Assembly (NCBI GenBank): GCA_001804815.1
Contig: MHBI01000118.1
Coordinates: 51,191 to 115,190, forward strand
DNA from: Lentisphaerae bacterium GWF2_50_93
GTDB taxonomy: Bacteria; Verrucomicrobiota; Lentisphaeria; Victivallales; GWF2-50-93
Reading direction: 5' to 3'
Length of the DNA stretch: 64,000 nt
The notes under the pieces were generated by a model, which was not told the origin of the DNA, did no database searches, and was given only the letters and a program-made list of their open reading frames with translations. Made by a program: the position numbers and the translations under genes. Positions within the stretch are counted from its first letter, which is position 1, and every line of letters starts with the position of its first letter. Positions 59,860-64,000 of the stretch are shown here, piece by piece.

Positions 59860-60651
59860 TCAATATCCTGCCGAACCGCCGGTGGCCGCCGGAGTTCCAT
59901 CGCCTTTCAACGGAAGATGTATTGTGCCCTTGCTGTCGGCAAGCTTCTTCGCCTCCTCGAGCAGTTGCGTGGTCTGGCTTATGCCGATCCTCGTCACCCC
60001 GAGTTCCATCGCCCTGATGAAGGCCCTGACAGTCCTGATCCCACCGGCGGCCTTCACCTGCACCTTCGGCGAGCAGTGCCTGCGCATGAGCGCAAGATCG
60101 GGTTCTGTCGCGCCACGGTATGTAAAATGGCCGTCAGCGGCCTTGATGTAGTTGTAGCCTGTCGACGTCTTCGCAAAGTCGACTTCCGCCTTGTTGCAGA
60201 GATCGCAGAGCCTTAGCTTGTATTTGTCATCGGGCAGGAGATCGTTCTCGAAGATCACCTTCAGCAGCGCCTTGTTCCTCCGCGTGATCGCGACAAGCGT
60301 CTTCAGTTCGTCCAGGATGTAGTCCCAGTCCTCCTGGATCACCTTGCCGAGATTGACGACCATGTCCACTTCCACGGCTCCGTCCCTGATGACCTGCTCG
60401 GTCTCGAACGCCTTGACCTCGATCGCGCTGTTCCCGTGCGGGAATCCGATGACCGCGCAAACTCGCACGGCTGTCCCCTTGACGCATTCCGCCGCGAGTT
60501 TCGTGTGGTACGGCTTCACGCATACAGCCGCACATCCGGATTTCTTCGCGACCTCGCATCCGTCGACAAGCTGCTTGTCGGTGAGCGTCTGCGACAGGAG
60601 AGAGTGGTCGATCATCCCTGCGATTTCCGCAACTGTAACTGTGTCCTTCAT
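59860..60651 (-). CDS. deoC: Deoxyribose-phosphate aldolase
   Basis: 263 residues from the ATG at 60651 (GGAGG 6 nt upstream; the longer opening adds ten residues). Class I TIM-barrel aldolase: VCVKPYH, VCAVIGFPHGN, VDMVVNLG, the Schiff-base lysine in DFAKTSTGYN, and VKAAGGIRT. Cleaves 2-deoxyribose-5-phosphate to acetaldehyde and glyceraldehyde-3-phosphate. It has markedly higher G+C at third positions than its left neighbours, as does the divergent AraC gene. Confidence 0.95.
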   Translation of the reverse strand: MKDTVTVAEIAGMIDHSLLSQTLTDKQLVDGCEVAKKSGCAAVCVKPYHTKLAAECVKGTAVRVCAVIGFPHGNSAIEVKAFETEQVIRDGAVEVDMVVNLGKVIQEDWDYILDELKTLVAITRRNKALLKVIFENDLLPDDKYKLRLCDLCNKAEVDFAKTSTGYNYIKAADGHFTYRGATEPDLALMRRHCSPKVQVKAAGGIRTVRAFIRAMELGVTRIGISQTTQLLEEAKKLADSKGTIHLPLKGDGTPAATGGSAGY

Positions 60652-60815
60652 GATATTCCTCCATGTTGTTGGTTCGTTCACTTCCCATATCCTAATCTAG
60701 GAGGATGCTTCATGCAAACCTGCTTTTAAGATTATACATTTGCCAAACTATTATTAATATTTGCTATAGTTTTAAATTGCATGTATAATAACTGGAATAG
60801 TATATTTGAAATAAT

Positions 60816-61688
60816 ATGGAATTAAATCAGAAAAAATGGCCCGACTATCTCCGGATCGGCAAAAACTGCATACAGCGGCGCGCCTATTCCGGGGAGCTCT
60901 CAACCCCGGTCGGCGAATATGACATGCACAAGGCCGGGTTCTCGGAACTCAGGGGTGACTACGACATAAGCAGGTCGGCTTATTTCTGCCATGTGATCTT
61001 CTTCACTGTCGGAGGCGCAGGCATCCTCGAGACCCCCTCCGGCTCCGTCCCCATGCGTGAAGGTTCCCTGATGATCGTGCCTGCCGGCTGTCCGGCACGC
61101 TATCATATCGCCGGAAAGACATGGCGGATACTCTGGTTCGACATCATGGATACGGAACGCTGGAGCTTCATCCGTACGCTGAAGCCATGCGTCAGGACCT
61201 ATGGCGGGGAATTCAAATACATCGATTTCACGATGAGGTCTCTCCACAGGGAACTCCAGGGAAGGGCGCTCAGGAGCGGAGAAATGGCTGCAACCCTTGC
61301 GGAACAGCTGGTAATATATCTCGAAAGGGAGCTGAAGTTCGGAAAATCCTCGAAGGATGACGAGATGCTCGAGAAACTCAACATCCTGTTCAGGAAGGTG
61401 GAGAACAGGCTGCAGTTCGGATGGACGGTTGCGAAACTCGCAAACGAGGCCAACGTATCCTCCTCGCATTTCCACCTCCTATGCAGGAAGTATCTCAAAA
61501 GGAATCCATTGTCATACGTGACGTGGCTCAGGATGCAGAGGGCCTCCGAACTTCTCCTGCAGACCCGTGCATCAGTGTCGGACATCTCATATAGCGTAGG
61601 TTATGGGAGTCCGCTGAACTTCTCGACCGCCTTTCGAAGGAGCATGAAGATGTGCCCGCGGGAGTTCAGGGAGGTCAACAGGGGCTGA
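60816..61688 (+). CDS. AraC-family transcriptional regulator
   Basis: 290 residues. N-terminal cupin-like sensor (CHVIFFTVGGAGILETPSGS, MIVPAGCPARYHI) and two C-terminal helix-turn-helices (TVAKLANEANVSSSHFHLLC and the recognition segment ISYSVGYGSPLNFSTAFRRS). Ligand likely a sugar. Divergent from deoC across 164 bp, so control of deoC is possible. Confidence 0.9.
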   Translation: MELNQKKWPDYLRIGKNCIQRRAYSGELSTPVGEYDMHKAGFSELRGDYDISRSAYFCHVIFFTVGGAGILETPSGSVPMREGSLMIVPAGCPARYHIAGKTWRILWFDIMDTERWSFIRTLKPCVRTYGGEFKYIDFTMRSLHRELQGRALRSGEMAATLAEQLVIYLERELKFGKSSKDDEMLEKLNILFRKVENRLQFGWTVAKLANEANVSSSHFHLLCRKYLKRNPLSYVTWLRMQRASELLLQTRASVSDISYSVGYGSPLNFSTAFRRSMKMCPREFREVNRG

Positions 61689-61809
61689 AGCAATGGCGCT
61701 GGAAACGGTTTCCCGCGCCTCAGGCTTATCGGCGACTACAGGCTTTCTGCGGAACACATAATGTAGAGGAGGCAATTTCAAAATTGCCTCATATGAGCTG
61801 ATTTTTAAA

Positions 61810-61881
61810 GTTGGAGTTCACGGCTGTTAGCGTGCGTAACCTATTTAATACCAAGACACACTAACAGTTGTGAACTCCAAC
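61810..61881. repeat. Imperfect 25-bp inverted repeat (GTTGGAGTTCACGGCTG)
   Basis: GTTGGAGTTCACGGCTGTTA then GCGTG (61810-61834) faces CACACTAACAGTTGTGAACT then CCAAC (61857-61881) with three differences, all leaving G-T pairs in RNA. A partial copy of the right arm is at 37890. The 376-bp gap 61689-62064 holds this, the two-hairpin unit at 61986 and no gene. Confidence 0.7.
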
Positions 61882-61985
61882 GGAGTATATTGCCGCAATA
61901 ACCGTTTTCGGTAGTTTTGAAATCAGCTCAGAGCAGAAAACATATATCCGGGATGCAATACTATTTCTCATTCATTAATTCGGTT

Positions 61986-62044
61986 AAAGTATGTCGGGTT
62001 TTAACCCGACGTTTAATTTGCGGTTTAAAAACCGCCTTACTTTT
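61986..62044. repeat. Two-hairpin REP-like unit (reverse orientation)
   Basis: AAAGTATGTCGGGTTTTAAC ... GCGGTTTAAAAACCGCC is the reverse complement of the unit at 17554 (GTCGGGTT/AACCCGAC and GCGGTTT/AAACCGC); the linker differs. It lies next to the stop codon of the sulfur-transport gene. Confidence 0.75.
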
Positions 62045-62064
62045 TGAATACAACTCTATACAAG

Positions 62065-64000
62065 TTACTGCTTGCCCTTTTCAGACTGGTTTTCATTAGC
62101 GACCGGCAGTTCTGGACGGGCGGACCATTCTGTCCATCCCGCATCGTACCAGCGCACATTCGGATACCCAAGCAGGCGTTTCAGCACGAAAAAGGTCTGG
62201 CTGGCCTGATGTCCTGTACGGCAATGCACGATTATTTCGGTGTCCTTGGACGGGATTATCCGGCCGTATTCCGAGGCCAAGAGATCAGTCGGCTTGAATG
62301 TGGCAGTTTTGCCGGAACTTGTAATCACATCCTCGCTGAATGCTCGGTTTATTGCAGCGGGTATATGGCCGGCCCGGGCTTCATCTGATTTCTTTCCGGT
62401 GTAGAATTCTGGCGGCCTCACATCAATTATGACGCTTCCCGGCTTTCCGCTTGCGGCGAGCACATCCCTGAAATCCGCAGTAAAATCATCGTAATCTTTT
62501 TTTACCGGATATTTAGATTCAATTACGGCGGGCAATGCGGCGTCTGAGGGGCGGTTTTCCTGAATCCATTTTGCATAGCCTCCGTTCATGACGGCATAAC
62601 TCATATGCCCAAGTCTCTCAAATGCCATGCCTGCCAATGTAGTGTCATATAGCTTGTCTCCGGACACGAGGACGACAGTGTCGGATGGTTGCAATCCCAA
62701 GAGTGAGAACTGGGCGGACAACATGGGTGATGGGAGGAGGATTGAAGGTACTCCTCCGATATTGCCGCGCAGACTTTCCACATTGAGGCCGAGGGCATTC
62801 GGAATGTGCGAGGCATTATATTCCGGCTGCGGCCGCAGGTCAATGACTTTTAGTCCTGGTGTGCCGAGCCGGGCCGCAAGCCAGTCGGTTTCGACGACGC
62901 GAGGAACTGATGAGGTTAACGCTGAGGCATGAACAGCAACTCCGGGCGCGATGGCTGGAACGCTGAAGAAAGCACGCCAGGCATTGACACGGGCGGTATC
63001 GGAAGCAGAAAGCGGTTCCGTCCGCAATGAGACCGGCTTTAGGCAGCGATCCCGGAAACCCTTTAGACCATCGGTCAGCATATAGACGTTGTCGAACCCC
63101 TGGCGCTGCAGCGAGTCCCGGGCTTGGGCTGGATGGGTCATGCCGTTGGAATATATGGCAATCAGGCCTTTGTTTTTATAGGGTTGAAGCGATACTGTCA
63201 ACTGGGTGAGCGGTACGTTGATTGCACCGCGGATGTGGAAAGCGTTGAACTCTTCGGCCGGACGCAAGTCAACGACCACGAGATCAGGTTCACCTGACAT
63301 CAGACGGTCGGCGAGTTCTTCCGGTTCGATATGGTCCAGTGCCTTCTCCACCTTTTGCATCAGGACTTTCTCTTCTGCTCCAGCTGCATCAACCCTGGCG
63401 GCGGGATTCAGCATGAATAATCCGCCTGCAAGCACCGCCAATGCCAGGCTGAAGGCTTTCAGGAACGGAGAACCCAGATACTGAGAGTGCCCGGTTCTCG
63501 CTTTTTCAGCCCACTCTGAAAACCAGAAGGCGGCCACGGCGGCCAATGTGAACGCGAAGATGAATGCGTTTCGCGGCACGCCCAGCATGTCATAGACCAG
63601 CTGCACTCCTTGGTTTCCGGCCGTGTACAGTGAACTGATTGACGGAAATACCTCATTGAACAGGATGCTTCCGCCGACGGCGCCAATCAGAAACATGAGC
63701 GCATCGATTCGTCCTGCGGCGAGCCCGGCAACTGCAGTGCCGGGACACCAGGCGCCCATGGCAAATCCGACACCGAACAGAAGTCCGCCCGCAATCTGGG
63801 CGCCGTAGATGCTGGGCATCAGGAATATCTGATCGAATTGGATCCAGCCGAACCCTATCATATAAGAAAGACCCAGGAGAGCTGTTATGAGAGCTGAGAA
63901 CATTACCTTTACGACGGACATGTCGGTGAAGTAGAAGACTCCGGCCAGTCGGCGTGAACTGCTGAATCCTGCCCGTTCGAGCGCAAACCCGAAGCCGAAG
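62065..64000 (-). CDS. YedE/YeeE-type sulfur transporter fused to three rhodanese domains, 5' end outside window
   Basis: The frame is open through the right window edge (upstream codons read LERAGFSSSRRLAGVFYFTD, a YedE-like segment), so the ATG at 63921 is internal; ~645 residues are visible. Membrane helices (GVGFAMGAWCPGTAVAGLAA) form the YeeE/YedE thiosulfate/sulfur transport domain. Three rhodanese domains follow: the first two have Ser/Gly in place of the catalytic Cys (AIYSNGMTHPAQ; VVLVSGDKLYD), only the third has it (EIIVHCRTGHQASQ). A predicted sulfur-uptake plus sulfur-transfer protein. Confidence 0.87.
   Translation of the reverse strand, partial: FGFGFALERAGFSSSRRLAGVFYFTDMSVVKVMFSALITALLGLSYMIGFGWIQFDQIFLMPSIYGAQIAGGLLFGVGFAMGAWCPGTAVAGLAAGRIDALMFLIGAVGGSILFNEVFPSISSLYTAGNQGVQLVYDMLGVPRNAFIFAFTLAAVAAFWFSEWAEKARTGHSQYLGSPFLKAFSLALAVLAGGLFMLNPAARVDAAGAEEKVLMQKVEKALDHIEPEELADRLMSGEPDLVVVDLRPAEEFNAFHIRGAINVPLTQLTVSLQPYKNKGLIAIYSNGMTHPAQARDSLQRQGFDNVYMLTDGLKGFRDRCLKPVSLRTEPLSASDTARVNAWRAFFSVPAIAPGVAVHASALTSSVPRVVETDWLAARLGTPGLKVIDLRPQPEYNASHIPNALGLNVESLRGNIGGVPSILLPSPMLSAQFSLLGLQPSDTVVLVSGDKLYDTTLAGMAFERLGHMSYAVMNGGYAKWIQENRPSDAALPAVIESKYPVKKDYDDFTADFRDVLAASGKPGSVIIDVRPPEFYTGKKSDEARAGHIPAAINRAFSEDVITSSGKTATFKPTDLLASEYGRIIPSKDTEIIVHCRTGHQASQTFFVLKRLLGYPNVRWYDAGWTEWSARPELPVANENQSEKGKQ

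Noticed and set aside
63921..64000. ATG at 63921 as the start of the rhodanese fusion
   Set aside because: The frame stays open upstream and encodes a typical YedE segment, so the gene begins outside the window.

Overview
This 64-kb window looks like accessory chromosome from a Gram-negative bacterium of the PVC superphylum, most likely a Lentisphaerota (Victivallis/Lentisphaera-type) organism. The reasons are: secreted sulfatases, SUMF1-fold proteins, H-X9-DG prepilin-like proteins, GntR-LacI hybrid regulators, many glycoside hydrolases (GH), Mla-type lipid transport genes and dense palindromic intergenic repeats. I assigned the phylum by gene style, not by a marker gene; no rRNA or tRNA was seen.

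Layout. 1-9.1 kb: a leftward operon (prepilin-like protein, double SUMF1-fold protein, clan GH-A-like hydrolase, second SUMF1-fold protein cut by the left edge), faced by a GntR-LacI regulator. 9.2-14.8 kb: two sulfatases, a GH27/36-like glycosidase and an IclR regulator. 15-17 kb: ankyrin protein plus Gfo/Idh/MocA oxidoreductase. 17.0-18.1 kb: a gene-free repeat graveyard with a decayed gene fragment. 18.1-22.5 kb: a self-contained cassette with a sigma-54 activator, divergent from a perfect -24/-12 promoter that drives a VIT/VWA surface protein with a GlyGly-CTERM-like tail and an overlapping rhombosortase. 22.5-31 kb: a PIN toxin-antitoxin pair, two glycosidases, a Ycf46-like AAA+ protein, a lipoprotein and a broken Phd/RelE module. 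31-39.7 kb: a DeoR regulator divergent from EtfB-EtfA-FAD dehydrogenase-alcohol dehydrogenase-PHP-alcohol dehydrogenase-class II aldolase. 39.9-49.4 kb: FAD oxidoreductase, GH52, GH43, GH130 and MlaD-MlaF-MlaE. 49.6-54.5 kb: two large CPA2 antiporters. 54.6-59.7 kb: a second GntR-LacI/GH99-like/prepilin/SGNH cassette. 59.9-64 kb: DeoC, an AraC regulator and a YedE-triple-rhodanese fusion cut by the right edge.

How the genes may work together. The theme is capture and breakdown of sulfated and hemicellulosic plant or mucin-type glycans: sulfatases and alpha-galactosidase-, rhamnosidase-, xylosidase- and mannoside-active families, each near a local regulator, feeding sugars to an oxidation operon whose Etf-linked dehydrogenase suggests lactate or another 2-hydroxyacid as an intermediate.

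The most novel-looking parts are (i) the sigma-54/VIT-VWA/rhombosortase cassette, (ii) the twice-repeated GntR-LacI + H-X9-DG prepilin + CAZyme design, (iii) a TGCGA-N3-TCGCA palindrome that recurs inside genes almost always in one reading phase, and (iv) a family of ATAAATTTTCCG palindromes at gene ends that supplies stop codons and also lies in frame inside a gene. All functions are read from sequence motifs; no database search was possible.
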